Shown in pieces: positions 53,248-62,476 of a stretch of 64,000 nucleotides of DNA. The notes beneath the pieces are model-generated. The model worked only from the letters and a program-made list of their open reading frames with translations. It searched no databases and was not told where the DNA came from. Within the stretch, counting starts at the first letter, position 1. The number at the start of each line of letters is the position of its first letter. Made by a program: the position numbers and the translations under genes. The stretch is from an uncultured Kiloniellaceae bacterium. GTDB taxonomy: Bacteria > Pseudomonadota > Alphaproteobacteria > Kiloniellales > Kiloniellaceae. The stretch lies in assembly GCA_947500035.1 (NCBI GenBank), contig CANMQP010000005.1:744001-808000 (forward strand), in the 5' to 3' direction.

Positions 53248-54429
53248 TCATCGCTCAACCAGCGCGATGCGCTTGTTGTAATAGTTCATCAGCATGGAAA
53301 TCAGCAGGCTGATCGTCAGATAAACCAGCATGGTCATCATGATAATCTCGATCGCCTGCCCGGTTTGGTTCAGCGACGTACCGCCGAAGGTGGACACAAG
53401 GTCGGGATACCCGATCGCAATCGCGAGCGACGAATTCTTGGTGAGATTGAGATACTGACTGGTCAAAGGCGGCACAATAACCCGCAGTGCTTGCGGCAAG
53501 ACAATCATGCGCATCGTCCAGTTCGGCTTGAGACCAAGCGAAAAGGCCGCTTCAGTTTGACCGTGACTGACCGCTTGAATACCCGCACGCACGATCTCTG
53601 CGATGAAGCCCGCGGTATAGATGGACAGAGAAAACCACAGAGCGACAAACTCAGGCCGTAAGACCATCCCGCCCTTAAAGTTGAATCCGCCTTTTTCGGG
53701 GTAGTCGAAGGTCAGGGGAAACCCGGTCACAATTGCGGCAAGTGCCGGGAGCCCGATAATCAATGCAGCTGATGTCCAAAAAACCGGGAAGATTTGTCCG
53801 GTCTGCTCCTGGCGTTTACGCGCCGCCCTCGCGATAATGGGAATGGCAATGACCGCCACAAAAAACGCGATGATAATGAGCCCGATCCCGTCACCGGGAA
53901 CCGGTCTGGGCAGGTAGAAACCCCGATTACTCAAGAACATGGTTTCGAATACGGGGATTGCGTCCCTCACTCTGGGCAATCCGAGTAATACGCCGTACCA
54001 GAACAAGATTTGCAGCAACAACGGCACGTTACGCACAACTTCGACGTACCAATAGACCAGTTTGCTGACCAGCCAGTTTTTCGAAAGCCGCAAGACACCC
54101 AAGATCACCCCGAGGATCGTCGCGGCGATGATTCCCGTGACCGCGACCGAAAGAGTGTTCAAAAGACCAACGAAGAAGACACGTCCGTGCGTGTCCGTGG
54201 CGGTGTAAGGAATAAGCGACATGGCTACGTCGTAGCCTGCCGGTGAATCAAGGAAACCAAAGCCGGTCGAGATACCCAAGGCCTCGAGATTACGAGCTGT
54301 ATTGGTTCCGATGTATATGAAGAAAACAGCGACCAAGAAAAACGCCAAAGCCTGAAAAACAATTGCTCTGGTGCGTTGATCGCTCAGAAGTGAGCCCCGT
54401 TTAGGGCCATCTATGCTCTGTGTAGCCAT
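53248..54429 (-). CDS. aapQ: General L-amino-acid ABC permease AapQ
   Basis: The ATG at 54429 (MATQSIDGPKRGSLLSDQR) with AGGGGA upstream gives 393 residues; a GTG at 54459 is less likely. Typical AapQ features are the N-terminal helix (VFQALAFFLVAVFFIYIG), a large inserted segment, and the EAA loop region (EIVRAGIQAVSHGQTEAAFS, LPQALRVIVPPLTSQYLNL). It forms the membrane channel with AapM and follows aapJ through a strong hairpin. Confidence 0.95.
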   Translation of the reverse strand: MATQSIDGPKRGSLLSDQRTRAIVFQALAFFLVAVFFIYIGTNTARNLEALGISTGFGFLDSPAGYDVAMSLIPYTATDTHGRVFFVGLLNTLSVAVTGIIAATILGVILGVLRLSKNWLVSKLVYWYVEVVRNVPLLLQILFWYGVLLGLPRVRDAIPVFETMFLSNRGFYLPRPVPGDGIGLIIIAFFVAVIAIPIIARAARKRQEQTGQIFPVFWTSAALIIGLPALAAIVTGFPLTFDYPEKGGFNFKGGMVLRPEFVALWFSLSIYTAGFIAEIVRAGIQAVSHGQTEAAFSLGLKPNWTMRMIVLPQALRVIVPPLTSQYLNLTKNSSLAIAIGYPDLVSTFGGTSLNQTGQAIEIIMMTMLVYLTISLLISMLMNYYNKRIALVER

Positions 54430-54504
54430 GCCGTCCCCTGCTGGCTGACCGAACACCAAGGCCCCCTGTACCGAACCTTGATATCAGTAACTGAAACGAC
54501 CTGA

Positions 54505-54533
54505 AGCACGCCAGGCTGATTGCCTGGCGTGCT
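54505..54533 (-). terminator. Hairpin between aapJ and aapQ
   Basis: Perfect 12-bp stem AGCACGCCAGGC / GCCTGGCGTGCT with a 5-nt loop, 36 bases after the aapJ stop. A T-run follows only on the plus strand, so on the aap transcript it is more likely a processing or stability element that keeps aapJ mRNA more abundant than aapQMP mRNA. Confidence 0.7.
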
Positions 54534-54568
54534 TTTTCAGATCACTTTAAGCAGTTTTTCTGCCTTTA

Positions 54569-55585
54569 TTAGCGCATCGGCGGGGCATAAAGGATGCCGC
54601 CGTCGGTCCAAAGAGCGTTCAGGCCGCGCTCGAGGGCCAGAGGTGTCGTCGTACCGAGGTTACGCTCGAACGACTCGCCGTAGTTGCCGACCTGCATGAT
54701 GATGTTTTTCGCCCAGTCAGCCGGCAGGCCAAGCTGTGCGCCCATGTCGCCTTCGCCACCCAGAAGCCGAAGAATTTCGGGGTTCTTGGAGGTCGAAGCC
54801 ATCTCTTCGGCATTTGCCGAGGTCACACCCAGTTCTTCAGCAACGATCATAGCGCCCAGAGTCCAGCGTGCAATATCGCCCCACTGGTTGTCGCCATGAC
54901 GCACCAGCGGACCAAGAGGCTCCTTCGAGATGATCTCCGGAAGGATAATGTGCTCGCTGGGATCAGCCATGGTCGAACGCTGAGCGGCCAGACCGGAAGC
55001 ATCCGTCGTGTAGACGTCGCAACGCTCTTCCTCATAAACGCCACGGCCTTCAGCGGAAGTCTCGATGACAACCGACTCATAGCTCATGCCGTTGGTACGG
55101 AAGTAGTCAGCCAGGTTCAACTCGGTGGTCGTACCGGTCTGGATGCAGACCGAAGCGCCATCGAGTTCTTTGGCACTGGTTACACCAAGGCTCTTACGGA
55201 CCATGAAGCCCTGACCATCGTAGTAGTTAACGCCGACAAACTCGAAACCGAGATTGACGTCGCGGGAGAAGGTCCAGGTCGTGTTCCGTGCCAGGACATC
55301 GATTTCACCGGACTGAAGTGCGGTGAAACGCTCTTTGGAGGTCGTTGGCGTGTACTTTACCTGAGCGGCATCACCGAAGATGGCTGCAGCCATCGCACGG
55401 CAGAAGTCCACGTCAAAACCGGCCCATTCGCCCTGATCGTTTGGAGCCCCGAAACCGGCAAGGCCGGTGGTCACGCCGCATTGAACGAAGCCCTTGGCTT
55501 TTACATCATCGAGTGTTCCCGCAGATGCACCAGTGGACAACGCTGTTACCGCCGCGGCGGCGAAGAGAAACTTTCCAAGCTTCAT
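54569..55585 (-). CDS. aapJ: General L-amino-acid periplasmic receptor AapJ
   Basis: A 338-residue protein with signal peptide (FLFAAAAVTALSTGASAG) and the AapJ pattern: LDDVKAKGFVQCGVTTGLAG, WAGFDVDFCRAMAAAIFGDA, ALQSGEIDVLARNTTWTFSR, LERGLNALWTDGGILYAPP. It binds a wide range of L-amino acids and delivers them to AapQMP. First gene of the operon and divergent from metC, the gene order found in rhizobia. In relatives the operon is under nitrogen control, which cannot be confirmed from this upstream region. Confidence 0.95.
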   Translation of the reverse strand: MKLGKFLFAAAAVTALSTGASAGTLDDVKAKGFVQCGVTTGLAGFGAPNDQGEWAGFDVDFCRAMAAAIFGDAAQVKYTPTTSKERFTALQSGEIDVLARNTTWTFSRDVNLGFEFVGVNYYDGQGFMVRKSLGVTSAKELDGASVCIQTGTTTELNLADYFRTNGMSYESVVIETSAEGRGVYEEERCDVYTTDASGLAAQRSTMADPSEHIILPEIISKEPLGPLVRHGDNQWGDIARWTLGAMIVAEELGVTSANAEEMASTSKNPEILRLLGGEGDMGAQLGLPADWAKNIIMQVGNYGESFERNLGTTTPLALERGLNALWTDGGILYAPPMR

Positions 55586-56095
55586 TGGTAGGATCTTCCC
55601 TGCTGTTCAATTCAAAAATCTTGTTGTTTTTGGCGTGAGAACGCTGCAATCGCCCGTTGCTATTGCCTCTTGACCTTCTATGGGTCCTCGACGACGGGTC
55701 GCCCTGCAGCAACTCTTCACAGCCAAACCATGTCCCATCATGGCGTGAAACGCAACAGGCCTAAACCACAGATAAGTAAATTGTTACCCGACAATGACAT
55801 TAAACACCTGCTTTGAAACGGATATTTGAAAATCACTGCGTCCGATTGGTTGTGATAGCGCTACCAAAAATCCATGAAAACGCGAGTTTTTTTGGATCTG
55901 CGGGATCACCCCGCAGCCTCCTTGCAAGTTGGGCTTTGATCCGGCTCCAACCAGAAGTTGCCCGCTCCCTTGCCGCAGCAAACCAAGGGCTGGCATGACC
56001 GCCGCCGTCCTGTCATAACCATAGAGTCGCCGGATTCAGACCGGATCCGAAGATCAAATTGTGAACAGAACAGCTTAGTACACGGACTTTAGAGT
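55586..56095. promoter_or_regulatory. Divergent aapJ / metC control region
   Basis: This gap of about 510 bases must hold promoters for both operons. I see a hairpin CTGCGGG-ATCAC-CCCGCAG (55898-55916) preceded by seven T residues, and AT-rich stretches at 55770-55880. No SAM- or other riboswitch core is recognisable before metC. No gene is convincing. Confidence 0.45.
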
Positions 56096-57292
56096 ATGTC
56101 TCCCTCACGCCGGAAGCCAAATACCCTACTCACCCATTTGGGCCGAGAGCCATCGAAGCAACACGGCGCGGTCAATCCGCCAGTTTATCACGCTTCCACC
56201 ATCCTGTTTGAGGACGTCGAAAGTCTCCGCGCGGCAAAAGAAATACGCATGCGGCCGGATGCCGTGACCTATGGCCGGATGGGGACCCCCACAACAATGG
56301 CTCTGCAGGATTCGGTCGCAGCCCTTGAGGGCGGATACGCCGGCATCGCCGTCTCCTCGGGACTTGCAGCCGTCACGGCCAGCATCATGTCCCTTGTCCA
56401 GGCCGGGGATCACGTGCTCATGACGGATTCCGTTTATGGCCCGGCGCGTGCCTTCTGCGACTCCACCCTTGCAAAATTCGGGGTTGAAACAAGCTATTAC
56501 GATCCTCTGATTGGAGGCGGAATCGCCTCTTTAATCAGAGAAAACACCAAGATCGTCTTCACGGAATCTCCCGGGTCCCAGACCTTCGAGGTTCAGGACA
56601 TTCCCGCCATTGCGGAAGCCGCCCATGCGGCCGGCGCGGCCGTTTTGATGGATAACACCTGGGGCACTCCGCTCTACTGTAAGTCATTCGACCTGGGCGT
56701 CGACGTCTCGATCCATGCCGGAACCAAATACATCGTCGGCCATTCCGACGCGATGCTGGGCATCATCGTAACCAGCGAGGCCTTTTACGAGCGGGTACGG
56801 CGCGGCGTTATGTCACTCGGGCACAGTGCGGCACCGGACGATGTGTTTCTGGGCTTGCGAGGCTTCAGGACGCTCTCGGTCCGGCTCGAGCAGCACCATA
56901 AGAACGGCGTCGCATTAGCGACCTGGCTTCAGCAGCGCCCGGAGGTCGCAAGAGTTATGCACCCTGCGCTGCCCGATGACCCTGGCCACGAGCTCTGGAA
57001 ACGGGATTTCTCCGGCGCCTGCGGTCTCTTCGGGCTTGTGCTGCATCCGGTCGCGCAGTCTGCTGTCGATGAAATGCTGAACCATCTCGAGCTCTATGGC
57101 ATGGGCTATAGCTGGGGCGGTTTCGAGAGCCTGATTGTTCCAACCGATCCACGCTCAATCCGGACCGCCACCAACTGGGACGCGCAGGGACCCTCCTTGC
57201 GCATTCACGCCGGCCTGGAAGACATCGACGATCTGGTTGCGGATCTCGAGGCGGGTTTTGAGCGCCTCAATCGCGACGTGGCAGCCGAATAA
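56096..57292 (+). CDS. metC: Cystathionine beta-lyase
   Basis: A 398-residue Cys/Met-metabolism PLP enzyme. It has the YGRMGTPT loop (YGR-x-x-x-PT), the substrate region SSGLAAVTAS, DNTWGTPLY, and the PLP Lys in SIHAGTKYIVGHSDAMLG. The C-terminus (GYSWGGFESLIVP; SLRIHAGLEDIDDLVADLEA) is that of MetC rather than MetB. It splits cystathionine into homocysteine, pyruvate and ammonia for methionine synthesis. Divergent from aapJ and followed by hisI. Confidence 0.92.
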   Translation: MSPSRRKPNTLLTHLGREPSKQHGAVNPPVYHASTILFEDVESLRAAKEIRMRPDAVTYGRMGTPTTMALQDSVAALEGGYAGIAVSSGLAAVTASIMSLVQAGDHVLMTDSVYGPARAFCDSTLAKFGVETSYYDPLIGGGIASLIRENTKIVFTESPGSQTFEVQDIPAIAEAAHAAGAAVLMDNTWGTPLYCKSFDLGVDVSIHAGTKYIVGHSDAMLGIIVTSEAFYERVRRGVMSLGHSAAPDDVFLGLRGFRTLSVRLEQHHKNGVALATWLQQRPEVARVMHPALPDDPGHELWKRDFSGACGLFGLVLHPVAQSAVDEMLNHLELYGMGYSWGGFESLIVPTDPRSIRTATNWDAQGPSLRIHAGLEDIDDLVADLEAGFERLNRDVAAE

Positions 57293-57336
57293 GACCTGGT
57301 TGTCATCACCCATGAAAGAAACCGGACAGAGCTTTT

Positions 57337-57747
57337 ATGATGAGCGAAGCTATTACACTTCCCGACACACTGACCCAGGAAGTCGCCTTCGATGACAAAG
57401 GATTGATCGCCGCGATCGCGCAACAACACGATACCGGTGAAGTCCTGATGATGGCCTGGATGAACCGCCAATCCCTGGCGGAGACCATCGCGACCGGACA
57501 AGTCTGCTATTGGTCCCGCTCCCGCCAAAGCCTCTGGCGCAAAGGCGAGAGTTCAGGACAGGTGCAAAAGCTTGTTGAATTGGCTTTGGATTGCGACGGC
57601 GACTGCCTGCTTTTGAAGGTGGATCAAACAGGCGTTGCCTGCCACACAGGCCGGCGGAACTGCTTTTATCGCGTCCTTACCGACGATCACCGGTTGGAGG
57701 ACAGATTGCCGGTTCTAAAAGATCCAAAAGATCTATACGGGAAATAG
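57337..57747 (+). CDS. hisI: Phosphoribosyl-AMP cyclohydrolase
   Basis: A 136-residue enzyme with the conserved [33 protein letters not shown] and [20 protein letters not shown] segments. The Asp triplet binds Mg and the Cys residues plus [10 protein letters not shown] bind zinc. It opens the ring of PR-AMP in step 3 of histidine synthesis. Length is that of the mono-functional HisI. Its stop codon directly precedes the modA ATG with no gap, so hisI and modABC are translated from one transcript. Confidence 0.95.
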   Translation: MMSEAITLPDTLTQEVAFDDKGLIAAIAQQHDTGEVLMMAWMNRQSLAETIATGQVCYWSRSRQSLWRKGESSGQVQKLVELALDCDGDCLLLKVDQTGVACHTGRRNCFYRVLTDDHRLEDRLPVLKDPKDLYGK

Positions 57748-58608
57748 ATGATGCAGGCGCCGGTCCGCGTTAGGATTCCGTTCCTCGGTTTACGTTTGCC
57801 GCGGATCGCCGTGGCCGTATTTTTGGCAGCGCTCACTCCCCTGGCAGCGCTCACTCCCCTGAATGAAGGTCGCGCCGACAGCTCGGTCGATTCAGTCACT
57901 CTTTTTGCAGCCGCGAGCACAACAAACGCTCTTACTGAAATCGTTGAACTTTACAAGGATCAGAGCGACACCCGGATCCGCACGGTTTTTGCCGCCTCCT
58001 CCACTCTTTCCAAACAAATCGTCAACGGTGCGCCCGCCGATCTCTTTCTCTCGGCGAACGAACGCTGGATGGAGCATCTCATCGAAAAAGCCGCCGTCGA
58101 TCCGAAGAGTAAACGCGCCCTGTTCGGTAACCGGCTGGTTCTGGTCGTCGGCCCGAACAGCGAAGCCGAGAGTGGAGGCAAAGACCAGAAATTGTCGCCC
58201 TCTTTACCGCTTGGAAAGATTCTCGGAACGAGCCGCCTGGCGATCGGCGATCCAGCGCACGTCCCGGCAGGTATCTATGCAAAGGCGGCGATGCAAAGCC
58301 TCGATCTCTGGGATGACTACAGGGACAAGCTGGCCTTCTCGGGAAATGTTCGCACCGCCCTCGCTTTGGTCGAACGTGGCGAAGCGGCTGCCGGGATCGT
58401 ATACGAGACCGATGCTTTGATCCTGCCGAAGCTCGGGATCATCGGCACTTTCCCGCCCGACAGCCATCCGCCAATCATCTATCCGCTTGCCATCGTAACC
58501 GACAGGCACTCGAAGGCAGTCGAGGACTTTTATGGATTTTTGGCCGGTCCCGAAGCCGCGAAAGTCTTTGCCCGCCATGGCTTCAGCCCATCGGTCGCAC
58601 CCAAGTGA
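57748..58608 (+). CDS. modA: Molybdate-binding periplasmic protein ModA
   Basis: A 286-residue receptor. The export signal contains a six-residue duplication (LAALTPLAALTP) encoded by two identical 18-bp units at 57825-57842 and 57843-57860. The mature protein shows ModA motifs: LFAAASTTNALTEI, ASSTLSKQIVNGAPADLFLS (oxyanion-binding Ser residues), IGDPAHVPAGIYAK and AGIVYETDAL. It binds molybdate (or tungstate) and hands it to ModBC. The start abuts the hisI stop. Confidence 0.93.
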   Translation: MMQAPVRVRIPFLGLRLPRIAVAVFLAALTPLAALTPLNEGRADSSVDSVTLFAAASTTNALTEIVELYKDQSDTRIRTVFAASSTLSKQIVNGAPADLFLSANERWMEHLIEKAAVDPKSKRALFGNRLVLVVGPNSEAESGGKDQKLSPSLPLGKILGTSRLAIGDPAHVPAGIYAKAAMQSLDLWDDYRDKLAFSGNVRTALALVERGEAAAGIVYETDALILPKLGIIGTFPPDSHPPIIYPLAIVTDRHSKAVEDFYGFLAGPEAAKVFARHGFSPSVAPK

Positions 58609-58632
58609 CAAACGACGAAAGCCGCTGATCTG

Positions 58633-59325
58633 ATGGTCTCTCTTACGCCCATGGAATTGGAAGCCTTGCAGCTGAGCCTGCGGGTGGCGTTCTTCGCCGT
58701 CACGATCAGCCTGCCCCTGGGAATAGCGGCGGCCTGGATCCTGGCTCGCTACAGCTTTCCGGGAAAACCCATTCTGGACGGCATCATTCATCTTCCCTTG
58801 GTTTTGCCCCCTGTCGTGGTCGGATACCTCTTGCTGGTCCTCCTGGGCCGGGAAGGCGTCCTGGGGCAATGGCTGTATCGTCTTTTCGATATCACCCTGG
58901 CCTTCACCTGGCAGGGTGCCGCGGTGGCCGCTGCGGTGATGGCATTTCCACTGATGGTCAGGTCGATCAGACTGGCACTTGAACTCGTCGACCGGAACCT
59001 CGAGGCCGCGGCCTTTACACTGGGTGCCGGCCATTGGAACGTCTTTTTCACCGTGACGCTTCCGCTCATCGCGCCCGGCATCCTGGCCGGCAGTCTGTTG
59101 GCATTCGCCCGCAGTCTGGGGGAATTCGGTGCAACCATCACCTTTGCCGCAAACATCCCGGGCATCACACAGACCATTCCGCTTGCTCTCTACAGCGTCA
59201 TTCAGACGCCGGAGGGTGAATTCGCAGCCTTTCGCCTCGCCATCCTCTCCGTCGTGCTCTCCTTCACGGCCCTCGCAATCTCCGAAATCCTGGCGCGCCG
59301 GTTGCGCACCCGGATGGTCGGTTAA
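58633..59325 (+). CDS. modB: Molybdate ABC permease ModB
   Basis: A 230-residue inner-membrane protein with five or six helices and the ModB EAA loop (LEAAAFTLGAGHWNVFFTVT followed by LPLIAPGIL). The PLVLPPVVVGYLLLVLLGR segment is typical. It lies 24 bases after modA and 15 bases before modC. Confidence 0.95.
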   Translation: MVSLTPMELEALQLSLRVAFFAVTISLPLGIAAAWILARYSFPGKPILDGIIHLPLVLPPVVVGYLLLVLLGREGVLGQWLYRLFDITLAFTWQGAAVAAAVMAFPLMVRSIRLALELVDRNLEAAAFTLGAGHWNVFFTVTLPLIAPGILAGSLLAFARSLGEFGATITFAANIPGITQTIPLALYSVIQTPEGEFAAFRLAILSVVLSFTALAISEILARRLRTRMVG

Positions 59326-59340
59326 AAGGGGCCGGCGCTG

Positions 59341-60462
59341 ATGCTCAAGATCGACGTCGAGAAAAGCCTCAAAGCCTTTCATCTGAACACCCGATTTGAA
59401 TGCGAATCCTCTGGTGTGATCGCCTTGTTCGGTCGCTCGGGTTCCGGCAAAACCTCGATCGTCAATATGCTCGCGGGTCTTCTGACCCCAGAACGCGGCG
59501 AGGTGGTCGTCAAAGATCGGGTTCTTTTTGATTCTTCGCAAGGAATCAATGTGCCGCCACAGGAACGCAGGCTTGGTTATGTCTTTCAGGAAGACCGGCT
59601 TTTTCCTCACCTGACGGTGCGCAAGAACCTCCTCTACGGCTGGAAGCGGGCTCCCAAATCGGAACGCAGAATCCAGCTGGAACAGGTGGTGGAGATGCTC
59701 GGGATCGAGGCGCTGCTCGAGCGGCATCCCGGCAAGCTCTCCGGTGGTGAAAAGCAACGGGTAGCACTGGGCCGCGCTCTGCTGGCAAATCCCAGCCTTC
59801 TCTTGATGGATGAGCCCCTTGCGGCGCTGGACCAGGCGCGTAAGGAGGACGTTCTGCCCTTCATCGAGCGTCTGCGCGACGAATTCGATGTGCCGATCGT
59901 CTATGTCAGCCACAGCATGGAAGAAATCGTCCGCCTCGCGGACACAATGGTGTTGATCTCCGATGGCCGTGTAGAGGCGGTCGGCGCGGTGGACGATGTG
60001 ATGGGCCGTCTTGATCTTCGGCCCTTAACCGGACGCTACGAAGCCGGCGCCGTCCTGAGTGCAAGAGTATCTTCGCACGATAGCGAATTTGCCCTGACGG
60101 AACTGGAATTTGGCGGCGGCACCCTACGGATCCCACTGCTGGATGTTCCGACCGGAACCCTTCTGCGGCTGCGGATCAGAGCCCGCGACGTCTCGCTGGC
60201 CCTCACACCGCCCACTGACATCAGTATTCAAAACGTTTTCAAGGCGACGATCGTCGCCATAGGCGGCGAAACCGGTCCTCAAATCGATCTGCGACTGGAG
60301 GCAGGCGGCGCGGCGGTTTGGGCGCGTATCACCAAGCGGGCTCTGATGAGTCTGAACTTGGAGCCTGGCCGGGAAATCTATGCAATGGTCAAAGCCATTG
60401 CCGTTGACCGCCATAGCCTGGGCAGGGTCACCGGTCCTGACAGATTCCTCTCTGGCGAATAA
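59341..60462 (+). CDS. modC: Molybdate ABC ATPase ModC
   Basis: A 373-residue ATPase with Walker A GRSGSGKTS (about 31-39), Q-loop GYVFQEDRLFPHLTVRKNL, signature LSGGEKQRVALGRAL, Walker B LLLMDEPLAALD and His in VSHSMEEIVRLA. A C-terminal TOBE/Mop domain follows (about 290-360; LRIRARDVSLALTPP), which binds molybdate and can feed back on transport. This completes a modABC operon behind hisI. Confidence 0.95.
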   Translation: MLKIDVEKSLKAFHLNTRFECESSGVIALFGRSGSGKTSIVNMLAGLLTPERGEVVVKDRVLFDSSQGINVPPQERRLGYVFQEDRLFPHLTVRKNLLYGWKRAPKSERRIQLEQVVEMLGIEALLERHPGKLSGGEKQRVALGRALLANPSLLLMDEPLAALDQARKEDVLPFIERLRDEFDVPIVYVSHSMEEIVRLADTMVLISDGRVEAVGAVDDVMGRLDLRPLTGRYEAGAVLSARVSSHDSEFALTELEFGGGTLRIPLLDVPTGTLLRLRIRARDVSLALTPPTDISIQNVFKATIVAIGGETGPQIDLRLEAGGAAVWARITKRALMSLNLEPGREIYAMVKAIAVDRHSLGRVTGPDRFLSGE

Positions 60463-60662
60463 CCGCTCTTCGACTCTTCAGCTTTTTCTTTGAACCGACA
60501 ACACCCCACTCAGGTTGCTTTGGTCTTAGTAGTTTATCTACCGAGCACAATAATCTGCGATTACATGACTCTAAGGCCCAATTACACGCACCCGCTGTGG
60601 TTTTCTTAGGAAGCCTTTAACATCTAACGCTTATCCTGCGGAAAATTTCGAGGGTAATGATT

Positions 60663-61448
60663 ATGAGCACGAACGCGGCACAATTGATGTCCGAGGAACA
60701 GGTCGACGAACTCGCGGAGAGCGAAGTTCTCGATGAAGCCCGGGACGTCGTGTCCAATCTGGAAATCCGTCTACAGCAGGTCAGAACGGGCAGTCTTGCA
60801 AGAGACGAAGCTGCGAAGCTCCTCTCGCAGGATGCCGCAAACCTTCGTTTGAAGGCCAGGACCGTGGCCGTGAACGGCCTTGCGCCGATCACCCACCGCC
60901 TCGACGAATACCTCTCTTCGATCAAGGTCATCGAAGATAGCCACATTCCGGACCTTCAGACTTTTGGCGACCGGATCAGCGCGCTTCTTGACGGTGACTA
61001 CGTCACCTCCGAGGAAACCGCCGAGGTTGTCCGCAATCTGCCGCATATGATGACATTTGATGTCAGCGATGTGTCGATCACGGATACCGAGGTGACACTG
61101 GTTCTGCCTCAGCGCTCGGCTGCGCACGTTGTCGGACGCGAACTGGCCGCCTGTGGATACCGGGTCTCAACCGTTCTGGATCCGCTCGAGGCCATTGGCC
61201 TGATCGTGGAAACCCGTCCTGACCTTGTGATTACCACAGTGGTTATGCCGCGTTTGAGTGGCGTCGATCTCGCCTGTGCGTTGGCGGCGATGCCCTCGAC
61301 GAAGAGCATTCCCGTCGCAGTTCTGACCAGTCTGGAGCCCAATCACCCGGATCTTGCCACACTGCCGATGAATTCCGGTCTGATCCGTCGCGGTCCGAGT
61401 TTCGGTGATGATCTGGCGGACGTTCTGCAACGCTTCAACATCACCTGA
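60663..61448 (+). CDS. Pseudo-receiver protein with HPt-like helical N-terminus
   Basis: The ATG at 60663 has GAGGG eight bases upstream, better than the ATG at 60657, and gives 261 residues. Residues about 10-115 are helical and reminiscent of an HPt bundle. Residues about 142-255 follow the receiver fold (VVGRELAACGYRVSTVLDPL, DLVITTVVMPRLSGVDL, SIPVAVLTSLE). The phosphoacceptor Asp position is Thr192, and the N-terminal acidic pair is replaced by LPQ. It cannot be phosphorylated in the usual way and probably works by protein contacts or another signal. A clear terminator follows. Confidence 0.75.
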   Translation: MSTNAAQLMSEEQVDELAESEVLDEARDVVSNLEIRLQQVRTGSLARDEAAKLLSQDAANLRLKARTVAVNGLAPITHRLDEYLSSIKVIEDSHIPDLQTFGDRISALLDGDYVTSEETAEVVRNLPHMMTFDVSDVSITDTEVTLVLPQRSAAHVVGRELAACGYRVSTVLDPLEAIGLIVETRPDLVITTVVMPRLSGVDLACALAAMPSTKSIPVAVLTSLEPNHPDLATLPMNSGLIRRGPSFGDDLADVLQRFNIT

Positions 61449-61479
61449 TGTCTTAAGAAACAGGCGCAGGCCTCAAGAC

Positions 61480-61512
61480 AAAAGCGGCACAACGTGAGTT
61501 GGCCGCTTTTTC
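61480..61512 (+). terminator. Intrinsic terminator after the pseudo-receiver gene
   Basis: Stem AAAAGCGGC (61480-61488) / GCCGCTTTT (61502-61510) with a 13-nt loop, continuing into TTC; a typical Rho-independent terminator 31 bases after the stop codon. Confidence 0.85.
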
Positions 61513-61587
61513 TTCGTTCAGGTCTTAATGAAGAACAAAAAATGATTTTAAGTTAAGGGCTTAGACCCGACACCGAAGATATTACTT

Positions 61588-61908
61588 TTAGTGAATCCGT
61601 CGGCGGTTGGGATTAGCGAGGTTCATGGCCAGACCTTCGTTCTTGAAGTCGACCTCGTCAAACTTCACGCCAATGCCGTTCCAGGCATGCCGCACAACTG
61701 TTCCGGTGAAATCACCCAGCACATCGATTTTCATTTCGACGGGGTCGCCAATCCGGGGACGGCAAGAGGTTTCCAGAAAAACACCGCCGCCTGAAACGTC
61801 CACGGCGGAGCAAGGATTCCAATCGGTCCCTAACCTAAGGGTAGCAACGTTGGTCGACCGGTAGCGCCGGTACCTGCGGCGTTGATCCTGCCGTCCGGTC
61901 GATGCCAT
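61588..61908 (-). CDS. PilZ-domain protein
   Basis: The ATG at 61908 follows AAGGAG at ideal spacing and gives 106 residues. The c-di-GMP-binding pattern is present: Arg-rich RRRYRRYRSTNV at the start and DVSGGGVFLETS (D/N-x-S-x-x-G motif) in the barrel. A stand-alone PilZ protein acts as a cytoplasmic c-di-GMP effector. It is transcribed convergently with the pseudo-receiver gene. No diguanylate cyclase lies in the window. Confidence 0.85.
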   Translation of the reverse strand: MASTGRQDQRRRYRRYRSTNVATLRLGTDWNPCSAVDVSGGGVFLETSCRPRIGDPVEMKIDVLGDFTGTVVRHAWNGIGVKFDEVDFKNEGLAMNLANPNRRRIH

Positions 61909-62128
61909 GTGGTCCACTCCTTCTCGCTTTCTATTCTCTCGTTCTCAGGAATCGACAGTAAACATCACATTTTTCTAAAGTCTTGCGAAGTTCGGTTAAC
62001 GCAACCCTTTACCATAAGAAATTGGTTGCGGGACAAACTATTTTCAATCTGTTAAAGCTTTGCAACAAGCCTTTTGGCAGCTATCTAAAGGCGTTTAAAA
62101 ATTTCACTTTCTTTACAAGAGGTTCCTC

Positions 62129-62449
62129 ATGTCTGGCCAAGTCGCCGCTTCGCACATCCTACTCATGTATGCAGGATCGGAACGTTCAAGCGCAACCCGT
62201 TCTAAAGACGAAGCCCTGAGTGAAATCGAGAGCCTCAAGGCCCGACTCGATGAAGGCGCCAACTTTGGCGAACTCGCGAGCGCGCATTCCGATTGTCCTT
62301 CCGGCCAGAGCGGTGGCGACCTCGGTTCGTTCGGCCGGGGCATGATGGTACCGGAATTTGAGACAGCGGCCTTTGGTCTCGAAATCGGAGGCACCAGCGG
62401 TGTCGTAGAGACCCCCTTCGGCTACCATCTCATCCATCGAACGGCTTAG
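62129..62449 (+). CDS. Stand-alone parvulin-type peptidyl-prolyl isomerase
   Basis: A 106-residue single PpiC domain: VAASHILLMYAGSERSSATR, GANFGELASAHSDCPSGQSG, GDLGSFGRGMMVPEFETAAF and FGYHLIHRT. It has no signal peptide, so it is cytoplasmic like E. coli PpiC. It catalyses cis-trans isomerisation of prolyl bonds. A ParB-like gene follows 27 bases after the stop. Confidence 0.93.
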   Translation: MSGQVAASHILLMYAGSERSSATRSKDEALSEIESLKARLDEGANFGELASAHSDCPSGQSGGDLGSFGRGMMVPEFETAAFGLEIGGTSGVVETPFGYHLIHRTA

Positions 62450-62476
62450 AGCCGGTTTGACGGCGGCAGTTCAAGT

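Noticed and set aside
55586-56095. SAM or other riboswitch upstream of metC
   Set aside because: Only one simple hairpin is visible and none of the conserved core elements I know of; promoter region is the safer description.
58204-59913. Open frame of about 570 codons on the minus strand across modA-modC
   Set aside because: It lies wholly antisense to three well-supported genes and its translation has low-complexity Gln/His/Asp/Arg-rich text without any domain; it is a by-product of GC-rich codon use.
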